Positions 26,601-36,119 of a DNA stretch of 64,000 nucleotides are shown in pieces (within the stretch, counting starts at the first letter, position 1; each line of letters starts with the position of its first letter). A model generated the notes under the pieces. That model saw nothing but the letters and a program-made list of their open reading frames with translations, ran no database searches and was not told the DNA's origin. Made by a program: the position numbers and the translations under genes. The stretch is from Chryseobacterium phosphatilyticum (GTDB lineage: Bacteria > Bacteroidota > Bacteroidia > Flavobacteriales > Weeksellaceae), in assembly GCF_002899825.2 (NCBI RefSeq), contig NZ_PPED02000002.1:565631-629630 (forward strand), read 5' to 3'.

Positions 26601-27242
26601 ATGGATACTACATTAAATATATATTTTGATAAAAACGGAGTCAGTTATCTGAATAATACCAATCAGATGGTAGGCATCATAAGGGCTTATCCCGGGGCTG
26701 TAGACCTCAAATATATATGTCTCGCATTTGCTCCTTTTATTAATAATAATCCCTGTACGTTTTCAGACTGTTGGAGAGCGCTGGCAAGTAGAAATCAGCC
26801 TCAGAGTATGGCAACTTACAAAGAAAATGTTTCCACAGACGCTCAGTACGGGCAAAGATATACCGTCTCCAATATTGGTTTTTATGGTACTCCCGGAAAT
26901 TGTCCTCCGGATCTGCTAGGAATAGAAAATACATCCACTTCTGTTTTGTATCCGGGTATTGCTCAGAAAATAAACGGTGTTTTTGGGGTCTGCAACGCAG
27001 ATACAGCCTCTGTAAACACTATTAATTATTTTGATTACAGCGATGAACTTTGGCTTTTTACAGCAAGTGGTATTTCTTCTAATATGGCCATTGCATCATC
27101 TCTTTTTGTTCCTTCTAATATGCAGAATAGAGGGTTCACCATAAGCAAATACCTTTCTATCACTTTTCAGGAGGATATGGATGTGTATTTTGATTCATTC
27201 AGTAATGTATTCAGAATAGGAAGGCTTCCTTCAAAAAAATAA
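26601..27242 (+). CDS. Hypothetical protein, unknown family (213 aa)
   Basis: Soluble, without signal peptide. Cys residues cluster in the N-terminal half (NNNPCTFSDCW, GNCPPDLLG). The composition is aromatic- and Asn-rich with many short strands, like surface or fibre-associated proteins. I do not recognise it. It lies 6 bp before the collar-like gene, so both are probably translated from one mRNA. Confidence 0.65.
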   Translation: MDTTLNIYFDKNGVSYLNNTNQMVGIIRAYPGAVDLKYICLAFAPFINNNPCTFSDCWRALASRNQPQSMATYKENVSTDAQYGQRYTVSNIGFYGTPGNCPPDLLGIENTSTSVLYPGIAQKINGVFGVCNADTASVNTINYFDYSDELWLFTASGISSNMAIASSLFVPSNMQNRGFTISKYLSITFQEDMDVYFDSFSNVFRIGRLPSKK

Positions 27243-27248
27243 AAAGTC

Positions 27249-28274
27249 ATGGAAAATACAAATATTACTACAGAAGATTACCTGTATGCGTTAGGGCAAA
27301 ATAATCTGGTGTATAATGATGATTTCCGTTACTTCAGTAATCAGACATCAAAAAACGGGGCGCTTATTTATGGTATTCCCGATGGCTGGTTATACAATGA
27401 TAACGGAGCAAACGGAAAAATTTCGTTTGATTCAAATTCCAATCAATTGGTTATTCTTAAAAGTCAGACTTCAGATGAAATGACTTTTAAACAGGCCTTA
27501 CACGAATTTCCCAGATGGAAGCAGATGCTGCCGGGAGAGACGGCTTCAGCTCAGGTTATTGTAAGTTTAAAAGTGAGTGGAGAACTTACAGTACAATTAT
27601 CAGATGGAATTGATTCCAGCTCAGTGACTGTATCTCAAACCGGAGACTATCAACTGAATCTGCGGCATACCATAAATCCTTCTGCAACGAAGCTTATATT
27701 AGGTATTTCTTCAAAGACTCCCAATGCAGAAATAAGAATTTCCCAATGCTGTACAAATTTGGGGCTGATCGCTCTCAGGAACCTCCCATGTATCATTCAG
27801 GGAATTATTGGGGAACGCAGGCAATATATTGCGACAGAATTTGCCCCTGAAGGAGAATTTTCCTTATGTACAGCTCCTATGGAATTGGATGCCAATTATA
27901 CAAGATTGAACTCGATTCTTAATTACAGGTTTGGAAAAGGTCCCAACGGATTTTCAATGCTACTGGATATGAGGGGATACTTTAGCCGTGCTTGGAATAA
28001 TCAGGCAGGAGTAGATATGAATGCCACAGAAAGAAAAGCTCCCGGTACAGGAACAATTACCGGAGATCATGTGAGTACTTTTGAAAATGATATTTTTAAA
28101 AAGCATGACCATGGACTGAAGTTTTCCACCACGGCAATGATACCCCCGGGAAACGGACCCACTCCTATGAGTATTATTGATACAAAAAGTAATTCAAGAA
28201 CAGATGTGGAAGCAGATGGCCTGGAAACAAGACCTAAGAATATTGCCGAATTATATACCATAAAATGGGCATAA
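27249..28274 (+). CDS. Phage tail-collar-like protein with N-terminal beta domain
   Basis: 341 aa, no signal peptide. The C-terminal third has the tail-fibre/collar pattern: LLDMRGYFSRAWNNQAGVD, then FKKHDH, and the closing ETRPKNIAELYTIKWA, as in phage tail fibres (usually DLRGxFxRGWD ... HSH ... ETRPRNxAxxYxIKA). The N-terminal half (GALIYGIPDGWLYND onward) resembles a carbohydrate-binding beta-sandwich. No other phage gene lies nearby, so it is a domesticated or mobile fibre-type protein. Role unknown; receptor or glycan binding is the natural guess. Confidence 0.65.
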   Translation: MENTNITTEDYLYALGQNNLVYNDDFRYFSNQTSKNGALIYGIPDGWLYNDNGANGKISFDSNSNQLVILKSQTSDEMTFKQALHEFPRWKQMLPGETASAQVIVSLKVSGELTVQLSDGIDSSSVTVSQTGDYQLNLRHTINPSATKLILGISSKTPNAEIRISQCCTNLGLIALRNLPCIIQGIIGERRQYIATEFAPEGEFSLCTAPMELDANYTRLNSILNYRFGKGPNGFSMLLDMRGYFSRAWNNQAGVDMNATERKAPGTGTITGDHVSTFENDIFKKHDHGLKFSTTAMIPPGNGPTPMSIIDTKSNSRTDVEADGLETRPKNIAELYTIKWA

Positions 28275-28349
28275 TTCTCAATAATGATTGTTTTTATCCC
28301 CGAATAATCAATCACAAAATTATTTATTAACACCCAAAAACAAAATGTT

Positions 28350-28598
28350 ATGTTAGTTTCAGCTTGGCTTAAAAAAGCAAACAAACTTTTAGATACTTGT
28401 AACTATGAAATCAGTATTAAAAATGGTAGCAAACCAATTACAATGGCTCAGGCTACCACGTTGAATGAATTGCAAAATGATATAGGATCTCATCATGGGA
28501 TCAAACAAGTAAAGTATAAAGAGGCAGCAGAAAGTCTCGTAGAAATGATCGCCATGGTGGAAGCGGGAAAAAAAACACCACCGCTTATTGCCGGATAA
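28350..28598 (+). CDS. Small hypothetical protein at the end of the island (82 aa)
   Basis: Mixed helix content, no signal. Contains SAWLKKANKLLDTCNYEI and SLVEMIAMVEAGKKTPP. Not recognised. It follows the collar-like gene by 75 bp and is the last gene before the ABC-F gene. Confidence 0.55.
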   Translation: MLVSAWLKKANKLLDTCNYEISIKNGSKPITMAQATTLNELQNDIGSHHGIKQVKYKEAAESLVEMIAMVEAGKKTPPLIAG

Positions 28599-28687
28599 AT
28601 TCTAAAAAAAACATATTTCTTAAAAGAAAGGGCTGTCTGTTTTTAAGGCGGTCTTTTTTATTTCTGGCCTATTCATTTCTTTTTCCG

Positions 28688-28695
28688 TATTTTTG
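28688..28695 (+). promoter_or_regulatory. -7 box of the ABC-F gene
   Basis: TATTTTTG fits TAnnTTTG, 40 nt before the start. Confidence 0.5.
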
Positions 28696-28735
28696 CACCC
28701 GAAAATTCATTATTCATTACTAATTATTAATTAAA

Positions 28736-30667
28736 ATGCTTTCTGTTCAAAGTTTAGGATTACATCATTCCGGAAATTATTTATTTCAAAATGTAAATTT
28801 CACCATTAAAAAGGATGATAAAGTAGGTCTTGTAGGAAAAAATGGAGCGGGGAAATCCACTTTATTAAAAATGCTTTCCGGCGAAATTAATTTCTACGAA
28901 GGAGAAGTGGTCACTGAGGGAAGTGTAACCATAGGCTTTCTGAAACAAGATCTTGATTTTGTTAAAGGAAGAACCGTCTGGAATGAAACAATGCAGGCTT
29001 TTGAACAAATCAATGCATGGAAAAATGAGCTTGAAGAGGTGAATCACCAGATGGCAACCCGAACAGATTACGAAAGTGATTCTTATACGGACTTGATTAA
29101 TAAAATGACCGAATTGAATGATCTTTTGATGAACCATGATGCCTACAATCTTGAAGGTGATATGGAGAAGGTGTTGTTTGGTTTAGGTTTTAAAGCAGAT
29201 GATTTTCAAAAGATTACCGATGAATTTTCCGGAGGATGGAGAATGAGAATTGAGCTGGCAAAACTTTTATTACAGAAGAATGATATCATGCTTCTCGATG
29301 AACCTACCAACCACCTTGATATGGAATCCATCATCTGGCTTGAAAACTTCCTGAAAGATTATCCGGGAGCCATCGTTCTGGTAAGTCACGATAAACAGTT
29401 CATGACAGCCGTTTGTAACAGAACATTTGATATCAACAATAGAAAAGTTGATGATTATAAAGCCAACTATACTAAATATCTTGTCATGAGAGAAGATCGC
29501 CGCGAGAAGCTGATTCAGGCTAAAAAGAATCAGGATGCGGAGATCAAACAAATGGAGGATAATATTAATAAGTTCCGTGCCAGTGCCACAAAAGCTTCTT
29601 TTGCTCAGTCACTCATCAAAAAACTGGCTAAAATTGAACGTATTGAAGTAGACAATGAAGACGTTTCCAAGTTCAATATCCGTTTTGTACAATCAATGGT
29701 ACCGGGTAAAGTTATTTTTGAAGCAGAAAACCTTGGGAAAGCATATGGTCAGAAACAAATTTTTGATGATGTGGATTTCATTGTTCAGAGAGGAGACAGA
29801 ATTGCTCTTTTAGGACAGAACGGACAAGGAAAAACAACTCTGGCTAAAATTCTTGCCGGAGATATTAAAGATTATTCAGGAACCTGGAATCTTGGACATA
29901 ATGTAAATATCGGGTATTTTGCTCAGAACCAGGAAGAGGTTTTGACACCGAATAAAACAGTGTTGGAAGAAGCAGAAGATGCTGCCACAGAAGAAACAAG
30001 ACCTAGAGTAAGAGATTTATTAGGATCTTTCCTGTTTCAGGGAGAGGCCGTTTCCAAAAAGACGAAAGTCCTTTCCGGAGGAGAAAGAAACCGTCTGGCA
30101 CTTTGTAAGCTTTTACTTCGTCCTTTCAATACGTTGATTATGGACGAACCTACCAATCACCTTGATATCCAGTCCAAGGAAATCATCAAATTGGCATTAC
30201 AGAATTTTGAAGGGACTTTGATTGTTATTTCGCACGACAGAGAATTCCTTCAGGGACTTTGTGATAAAATCTACGAATTCCGTGACGGAAAGATGAAAGA
30301 ATTCCTGGGAGATATTAATGAATATCTGGAATATAGACAAAAAGAAACGATCAGGGAAATTTCTGCAGAGAAAGCGAAGCTCCATCGGGAAGACGTTGAG
30401 GTAGAACCGAAAAAAGTAGAAGAAAAGCCGGTAGTTACCGTAAGCCCTTCATCAAACATTATAAGTAAGGAGCAGAAGAATGTTCAGAATAAAATCAAAA
30501 AAGTTGAAGAAAAGATTTCTGAACTTGAAACTAAAATAGAGAACATGGAAGCCTCTTTTGCCAAAGAAAATCCTTCTGAAGAGACCCTGGAAGAGTACAA
30601 TAAAGCGAAAGAAGAACTTGATAGCGCCCTGCAGGAATGGGAGTATCTGGGAACTCAGCTTGATTAA
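28736..30667 (+). CDS. ABC-F family ATPase
   Basis: 643 aa, no membrane segments. Two nucleotide-binding domains in tandem: Walker A GKNGAGKST and GQNGQGKTT, signatures FSGGW and LSGGE, Walker B MLLDEPTNHLD and IMDEPTNHLD. The linker between them and the C-terminal coiled coil (about 565-643) match the Uup-like ABC-F group, which acts at the ribosome exit or tRNA sites rather than in transport. Subgroup assignment is tentative. Confidence 0.92.
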   Translation: MLSVQSLGLHHSGNYLFQNVNFTIKKDDKVGLVGKNGAGKSTLLKMLSGEINFYEGEVVTEGSVTIGFLKQDLDFVKGRTVWNETMQAFEQINAWKNELEEVNHQMATRTDYESDSYTDLINKMTELNDLLMNHDAYNLEGDMEKVLFGLGFKADDFQKITDEFSGGWRMRIELAKLLLQKNDIMLLDEPTNHLDMESIIWLENFLKDYPGAIVLVSHDKQFMTAVCNRTFDINNRKVDDYKANYTKYLVMREDRREKLIQAKKNQDAEIKQMEDNINKFRASATKASFAQSLIKKLAKIERIEVDNEDVSKFNIRFVQSMVPGKVIFEAENLGKAYGQKQIFDDVDFIVQRGDRIALLGQNGQGKTTLAKILAGDIKDYSGTWNLGHNVNIGYFAQNQEEVLTPNKTVLEEAEDAATEETRPRVRDLLGSFLFQGEAVSKKTKVLSGGERNRLALCKLLLRPFNTLIMDEPTNHLDIQSKEIIKLALQNFEGTLIVISHDREFLQGLCDKIYEFRDGKMKEFLGDINEYLEYRQKETIREISAEKAKLHREDVEVEPKKVEEKPVVTVSPSSNIISKEQKNVQNKIKKVEEKISELETKIENMEASFAKENPSEETLEEYNKAKEELDSALQEWEYLGTQLD

Positions 30668-30674
30668 TGATAAT

Positions 30675-30716
30675 AAAATGCTTCATAAACTAAAAAATTA
30701 TGAAGCATTTTTTTTG
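30675..30716 (+). terminator. Terminator of the ABC-F gene
   Basis: AAAATGCTTCATAA/TTATGAAGCATTTT, a perfect 14-bp stem, then eight T. Confidence 0.9.
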
Positions 30717-30802
30717 TAACAGAATTGCTCTCATTTCTACATATTATCAGTAATCATAAAGTAATTTAATAAAAGTTTAAGGAAACAATTAAATTATTTT
30801 CA

Positions 30803-30810
30803 TAATTTTG
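30803..30810 (+). promoter_or_regulatory. -7 box of the small CxxCH protein gene
   Basis: TAATTTTG with exactly 4 nt to the ATG at 30815; leaderless mRNA likely. Confidence 0.6.
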
Positions 30811-30814
30811 AACC

Positions 30815-31171
30815 ATGATTTTTAAAGAAAGCAGAAACCTAAAGAGTTTTATCTCCAAGCTATTGTTTGGAGTGTACTTCCTCGCACTGCTTTCTCAAAG
30901 CTTTCACCACCATGATTCTGTGGATTACTTTAAGTCTTTCAATCTTAAAAAGACAGAGAATACAGTAACGAAAGCAGCTACTAAAGAGAAAGCTGGCGAC
31001 TGTCTGGCCTGCCACTTTTTGGTAACCGGACACACCTTAGCTCCTGAAGATTTCAGCTTGGCTTTTGAGCACTACACTCACGAAGTAAAGCAAATCATTA
31101 CGATTCAGGAGAAGATCTGGTCTCAGACCAAATTTACTTTTCAACTTCGGGGTCCTCCCGCAATTTCATAA
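30815..31171 (+). CDS. Small protein with N-terminal hydrophobic segment, His cluster and CxxCH
   Basis: 118 aa. A hydrophobic segment at about 15-30 is followed at once by FHHHD and, further on, by CLACHF, a CxxCH sequence. The arrangement (membrane segment, HxH, CxxC) recalls DUF2946-type proteins next to metal-linked TonB receptors; that match is by layout only. CxxCH could bind heme or a metal ion. It precedes the TonB receptor by about 250 bp on the same strand. Confidence 0.6.
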   Translation: MIFKESRNLKSFISKLLFGVYFLALLSQSFHHHDSVDYFKSFNLKKTENTVTKAATKEKAGDCLACHFLVTGHTLAPEDFSLAFEHYTHEVKQIITIQEKIWSQTKFTFQLRGPPAIS

Positions 31172-31189
31172 TCAATAGATTCTTACGGG

Positions 31190-31210
31190 TTTAAAGTTTT
31201 GTACTTTAAA
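31190..31210. repeat. Inverted repeat after the small CxxCH gene
   Basis: TTTAAAGT-TTTGT-ACTTTAAA, 8-bp arms. It may be a weak terminator or an operator for the receptor; no T-run of note follows. Confidence 0.4.
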
Positions 31211-31318
31211 GTTCAGCATTTTATTTTCAAAGGGTAAGGTTATTGGAAAATAACTGATGGGTGTGATTGGTAACTATAATTCAAGAATACCCAATGACTA
31301 ACGTTGGATTTTGACCAT

Positions 31319-31335
31319 GAAAATAAAGTATTTTC
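31319..31335. promoter_or_regulatory. Palindrome upstream of the TonB receptor
   Basis: GAAAATA-AAG-TATTTTC, perfect 7-bp arms, 83 bp before the receptor start. Candidate operator for metal or substrate control (inference). Confidence 0.4.
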
Positions 31336-31417
31336 TGTATTGTACATATAATAACCCCTCTAACAAATTTTAACGAAAATGTACCTATTAAAAAGGTACG
31401 CAATCAATCTATTTACA

Positions 31418-33811
31418 ATGAAATTGATATATTGCCTGCTGCTGATCTTTTGCGGATCAGTATTTACAAGTGCACAAAAAACATATACTGTACAAGGAAC
31501 CGTTCAGGATTTTCACGATAAAAGTCTGCTGGGAAATGCAGTAGTGAAAATAGGAAACTATACAGCAAAAACAGATCAGAAGGGAGTTTTCTCTTTCGAT
31601 AAAATCCCTGCAGGGAAGTATACACTCATTGCCAAACATCCTGATTGCAATGATTATACTGAAAATATAGGAGTTGATAAGGATGTACATCTGGTAATTA
31701 CTCTGGAACACCACAGTAATGATATTGAAACGGTGACTTTGCATGGAAGCCATAAAAACAATGGGAGTCTTGTGGTTAAAACCCTTGATAAGTCTACAAT
31801 TTCAAGAAATATTACAGAGAATTTAGGCAATCTTCTTACAAATATTTCCGGAGTCAATGTACTGAAAACCGGTAATAATATTGCGAAGCCCATCATTCAC
31901 GGGTTATATGGAAGTCGGGTTTCTATCATCAATGATGGGGTGAAATTGGCAGAGCAGGAATGGGGAGTGGAACATGCTCCGAACGTTGATGTTAACAATT
32001 TTGAACACATTGATGTGGTAAAAGGGGCTTCGGCTCTTAAGTACGGCAGCGGTGCTGTAGGAGGTGTAGTGATTTTGCAGCCTCAGATCCTGCCCAAAAA
32101 AGATACGATTATGGGATTAGTTTCTCTTTCGGGAATCTCTAATGGTCGAGGGGGCGATCTGAATGTGAAATTGGCAAAAACCTGGGAAAATGGCTGGGCT
32201 GTAAAAACCAACGGAAGCTTTAAAAAGCTTGGAGATTTAGAAGCTCGGGATTATGGTCTGATGAATACCGGATTACAAAGTTCGGGATTCAATTTCGGAG
32301 TACAAAAGCTGACATTTGATAAAGGAATTTCATTTGACTATTATCTTACCAAGAGCTCAATAGGAATTTTGAGAAGTTCTCACGTGGGCTCTGCTGATGA
32401 TCTGGATGAGGCTTTATCAAATCAACAGCCTATTTATACCAGAGATTTTAGCTATAATATTGATAATCCGAAACAGGAGATTGAGCATCATATTGCAAAG
32501 GTTTCTGCATACAAAAGATTTAAGGATTTTGGGAAAGTTACAGCAACCTATAGTTTTCAGTATAATCACAGAAAAGAGTATGATATCCGTCGAACAGCTG
32601 AATTAAGTAAAAAACCGGGACTGGATCTTGAGCTTATTACTCATGATTTAAGTGTTAACCATTTGATTGAAAGACCAAAATGGAACCTCGAAACCGGAAT
32701 CAACGGAGGATACCAAAACAATTATTCTACGACAAAGACTGAAGCGAGACGTCTGGTGCCTAATTATGACAGGTTCTATGCAGGAATTTACTCCGTATAT
32801 AAGTATAAATTTTTGTCGGATCTTGACCTGGAAATTGGAGGAAGATATGATTTTGATCGTTATGAAGTGACAAAATGGTATGATCTTAGTCGATGGAATA
32901 ACAAGTATGCGCAGGATTACTCTGATTTTGTTGTAAGAATTAATCAAAACAGAATTCTTACAAAGCCTGCCCTTAATTACAATAATATTTCTGCAAATGC
33001 CGGGATCGTTTATCACCCTTCCGAAAATTTCAATTTGAAATTTAATTATGCAAGAGTGTCCAGATCTCCGAACGTTGCTGAGCTTTTTGCTGACGGATTG
33101 CACCATTCTGCAGCGATTATAGAAAGAGGAGATCTGAGTCTTAAAAATGAAACGGGTAACCAGTTTAATTTAGTTGCTGATATGAAACTAAAGGTTCTGG
33201 GAGGATTAAATATTTCAGTAAACCCTTATTTCTTTTATACCAGAAATTTTATTAATGAAATTCCTACAGGATACAGTAATACTCAATGGGGGGGAGATTT
33301 TGTGGTTTACGATTTCCAGCAGATAGATGCAAGAATGTATGGAGCAGATTTGGATGTAGCCCTTAAAATTAATGATCATCTTAGCTATAAAGGAAATGCT
33401 TCGTATGTATATGGCCAGGATATTACCCACGATGTGCCATTGATTATGATGATGCCTGCAACGTTTAACAACTCTCTGGAATTCAGTAAAAAAGAATGGA
33501 AGAGCTTTTATTTCAATGTAAGTAATAAAACAGTGCTGGCACAAAGCAGATTTCCCATCTATAATATTTTGATTACAAAATATGACACAAATGGTAATTC
33601 GTATAAAAAAGAGGTAGATATTTCTACACCACCCAACGGGTATTCCCTTTGGAACCTTCAGACAGGGGTCAATCTGTCTAAAAACCTTGGAGTTGATTTC
33701 TCTGTCCGCAATGTGTTCAACACAGCATATCGCGATTATTTGAACAGACTACGTTACTTCTCTGATGAGATGGGACGAAGCTTTATCTTAACTCTTAAAT
33801 ATCAATTTTAA
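31418..33811 (+). CDS. TonB-dependent outer-membrane receptor
   Basis: 797 aa from MKLIYCLLLIFC, the start that gives a proper signal peptide ending at TSAQ; an ATG 13 codons earlier is in frame. A CarboxypepD_reg-like domain (about 21-98) precedes the plug (about 115-225, ENLGNLLTNISGVNVLKTG and SALKYGSGAVGGVV) and a beta-barrel ending in LKYQF. Ligand unknown; the neighbouring His/Cys-containing small protein and the lipoprotein suggest a metal, heme or similar uptake locus. Gap to the lipoprotein gene is 19 bp. Confidence 0.92.
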   Translation: MKLIYCLLLIFCGSVFTSAQKTYTVQGTVQDFHDKSLLGNAVVKIGNYTAKTDQKGVFSFDKIPAGKYTLIAKHPDCNDYTENIGVDKDVHLVITLEHHSNDIETVTLHGSHKNNGSLVVKTLDKSTISRNITENLGNLLTNISGVNVLKTGNNIAKPIIHGLYGSRVSIINDGVKLAEQEWGVEHAPNVDVNNFEHIDVVKGASALKYGSGAVGGVVILQPQILPKKDTIMGLVSLSGISNGRGGDLNVKLAKTWENGWAVKTNGSFKKLGDLEARDYGLMNTGLQSSGFNFGVQKLTFDKGISFDYYLTKSSIGILRSSHVGSADDLDEALSNQQPIYTRDFSYNIDNPKQEIEHHIAKVSAYKRFKDFGKVTATYSFQYNHRKEYDIRRTAELSKKPGLDLELITHDLSVNHLIERPKWNLETGINGGYQNNYSTTKTEARRLVPNYDRFYAGIYSVYKYKFLSDLDLEIGGRYDFDRYEVTKWYDLSRWNNKYAQDYSDFVVRINQNRILTKPALNYNNISANAGIVYHPSENFNLKFNYARVSRSPNVAELFADGLHHSAAIIERGDLSLKNETGNQFNLVADMKLKVLGGLNISVNPYFFYTRNFINEIPTGYSNTQWGGDFVVYDFQQIDARMYGADLDVALKINDHLSYKGNASYVYGQDITHDVPLIMMMPATFNNSLEFSKKEWKSFYFNVSNKTVLAQSRFPIYNILITKYDTNGNSYKKEVDISTPPNGYSLWNLQTGVNLSKNLGVDFSVRNVFNTAYRDYLNRLRYFSDEMGRSFILTLKYQF

Positions 33812-33830
33812 TTAATTATAAATCAAAACA

Positions 33831-34424
33831 ATGAAAAATATTTTTAAAAATACAACACTTATTTTAACCCTTTTAGTTATTGCTGTTTCTTTAAACCTGA
33901 CTTCTTGTAACAGAAGTGACGATGAAGCAGATGACCTTCCGCAGGAAGAACTTTCAAATATCTTATTAAAAGTTACTGATGAGGCTACTCCCAATACTCC
34001 GGTTATTTATGATTATCAGGTAAACAGTACTTCTAACCCCAATGTTAAGCTGGTTAACGGGCATACCTATAATGTAGAAGTAATCTTTAAAAATGGAGAC
34101 GAAGATGCTACCAATGAAATTAAAACCGCAAAAGATGAACATTTTTTAGTTTATAATTTCCCGAATTCAGATATTGCTTTAACCCGTACTGATGATTCGT
34201 CCTCTACACGTGGTGATGGTAAACATGTGGGTTTAAAAACAAAGTGGGTAGTGAACACAGCAATTAAGAATCCAGCTGCAACAAGTACACAATTGATTCT
34301 TACTCTTTATCACGAGCCTAAAACGGTTTCTGAAGCTTCTGCAACAAGTGGAAACGGTGTTGTTTATGGTCAGCAGTCGGGTGGAGAAACAGATGCTCAG
34401 GCTACCTATAATCTAAACAACTAA
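33831..34424 (+). CDS. Lipoprotein downstream of the TonB receptor
   Basis: 197 aa with a lipobox LTSC (Cys at residue 26). The mature part is acidic at its start (SDDEADDLPQEEL) and strand-rich later. Probably at the outer membrane or cell surface together with the receptor, with which it is co-transcribed. Family not recognised. A terminator follows. Confidence 0.75.
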   Translation: MKNIFKNTTLILTLLVIAVSLNLTSCNRSDDEADDLPQEELSNILLKVTDEATPNTPVIYDYQVNSTSNPNVKLVNGHTYNVEVIFKNGDEDATNEIKTAKDEHFLVYNFPNSDIALTRTDDSSSTRGDGKHVGLKTKWVVNTAIKNPAATSTQLILTLYHEPKTVSEASATSGNGVVYGQQSGGETDAQATYNLNN

Positions 34425-34468
34425 ACAGATCTTAAAAAAACACAATTGATAGATATTATCTTGTTAAG

Positions 34469-34495
34469 ACCATCGGAATTTTCCGGTGGTTTTTT
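34469..34495 (+). terminator. Terminator of the receptor operon
   Basis: ACCATCGGAA/TTCCGGTGGT, 10-bp stem with one G-T pair, then a T-run. Confidence 0.85.
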
Positions 34496-34555
34496 ATTTA
34501 ACAATATTTGGCGTTATAAGTTGATTTTAAATAGGTGATTTTCATAAAAAATTCA

Positions 34556-34563
34556 TATTTTTG
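34556..34563 (+). promoter_or_regulatory. -7 box of tig
   Basis: TATTTTTG (TAnnTTTG), 22 nt before the ATG. Confidence 0.55.
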
Positions 34564-34585
34564 CAACCTAAAATTTTAATCAATA

Positions 34586-35920
34586 ATGAAGGTTACCGCA
34601 CAAAACCATGATGACGTAAGTGCATTGCTTACAGTAACATTGGAAAAATCTGACTACAAAGAAAAAGTAGAGAAGCAGTTGATTAATTATGCTAAAAATG
34701 CGCAAGTTCCTGGATTCAGAAAAGGGAAAGTGCCTTTGAGTATGGTTAAAAAACAATATGAAGCAGGTATTGCATTTGAAGAAATCAACAGACAGGTTTC
34801 TGATGCTTTGAACAACTATGTTAACGAAAACAAACTAAGATTAGTTGGTCAACCTGTTCCTCAGCCAGTAAACCAGTTGGATTACAACGCTGATCAATTA
34901 GAAGTTGCTTTCGAAGTAGGATATGAGCCTGCATTCACTATAGATTTAGCTAAATATGAAGCACCTCACTACAAAGTAGAAGCTTCTGATAAAGAAATCA
35001 GCAAGAGTATTGAAAACATGCAGAAGCGTTTTGCTGAGCAGGTTCCTCAAGATAAAATCACTAAAGACTCTTATATCGCTTTAGAAGTTTCTCAAGTGGT
35101 AGAAGAAGATGCTGAAGGAGAGCACCACCACCATCCAAAAAACATTACCGTTACAGCTGAAAACAAAGAAGCTTTCAAATTGGTAAAAGGTTTGAAAATG
35201 GATGGGTCTGTAAAAGTAACTAAAGAAACTCTTGCAGGTGATGAAGAATTGGCTAAAGGATTAGGATTCAGCAAAGAAGAAGTTGAACACCTACACCACA
35301 ACGAAGTAGAAGTTAAAGTAAAAGACTTCCATTCATTAAACTTAGCTGAGCTTAATCAGGATCTATTCGATAAAGTATACGGAGAAGGAAACATCAAGTC
35401 TGAAGACGAGTTGAAAGACAAAGTGAAGGCTGAATTGGATGAGTATTTCCAGCAAAATGCTGATGTTCACTTTGTGAATAAAGTGTTAGAGCAAGTAACT
35501 GAGAAAGAAGAAGTAGCACTTCCTGAAGCTTTCCTTGTGAAATGGTTAATGTTCTCTAACCAGAACATCCAGTCTGAAGAGCAGGCTAAAGAAATCCTTG
35601 AAGCAGAGAAAAATCAATTGAGATACCAGATCATCGAAGGAAAACTGATGACTGATAACGAAATCAATCTTGATTATGCTGATGTATTGGCACAAGCTGA
35701 GCAATTAGTGAAAAACCAATTGGCTATCTACGGAATCCACCACTTAGGTGATGAAGAAGTTCAGAAATATGCTGTTGAAATGTTGAAAGATCAGGAGCAG
35801 GTAAGACAAATTTCTTCTGAAGTTGCTATGGCTAAATTAAAAGATGTAATTCTTGAAAAAGCAAGCAAAAAAGAAACTAAAATTTCTCACGACGAATTTT
35901 TAGAAGAACTTAAAAAATAA
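34586..35920 (+). CDS. tig: Trigger factor
   Basis: 444 aa, the usual length. Ribosome-docking motif GFRKGKVPLSMVKKQY at about 43-58. The PPIase region (about 150-250) is divergent and carries a His-rich stretch, EGEHHHHPKN, plus a second HLHHNE. The C-terminal chaperone arms are helical and Glu/Lys-rich. It binds nascent chains at the ribosome exit. Monocistronic with its own promoter and terminator. Confidence 0.95.
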   Translation: MKVTAQNHDDVSALLTVTLEKSDYKEKVEKQLINYAKNAQVPGFRKGKVPLSMVKKQYEAGIAFEEINRQVSDALNNYVNENKLRLVGQPVPQPVNQLDYNADQLEVAFEVGYEPAFTIDLAKYEAPHYKVEASDKEISKSIENMQKRFAEQVPQDKITKDSYIALEVSQVVEEDAEGEHHHHPKNITVTAENKEAFKLVKGLKMDGSVKVTKETLAGDEELAKGLGFSKEEVEHLHHNEVEVKVKDFHSLNLAELNQDLFDKVYGEGNIKSEDELKDKVKAELDEYFQQNADVHFVNKVLEQVTEKEEVALPEAFLVKWLMFSNQNIQSEEQAKEILEAEKNQLRYQIIEGKLMTDNEINLDYADVLAQAEQLVKNQLAIYGIHHLGDEEVQKYAVEMLKDQEQVRQISSEVAMAKLKDVILEKASKKETKISHDEFLEELKK

Positions 35921-35943
35921 TTATACATCGATATAAATATTTA

Positions 35944-35971
35944 AAACCGTCAGTTTTTGACGGTTTTTTTT
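35944..35971 (+). terminator. Terminator of tig
   Basis: AAACCGTCA/TGACGGTTT, loop GTTTT, then a T-run. Confidence 0.85.
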
Positions 35972-36119
35972 ATTTCTCTTTTCTGAAATAAAGATTCTTC
36001 TTATTGATTTGCTATGCCTGCTATACTTTTTTCACGCATATCCTTTATCGGTCAATTATCACCCATCAAGTATTTGCATGTCAGTCAATATTCATATATT
36101 TACTCTTTAAATTTATTAT

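Noticed and set aside
24215..28598. Prophage remnant
   Set aside because: Only a collar-like protein recalls phage; no integrase, capsid, terminase, portal or attachment site duplication is visible.
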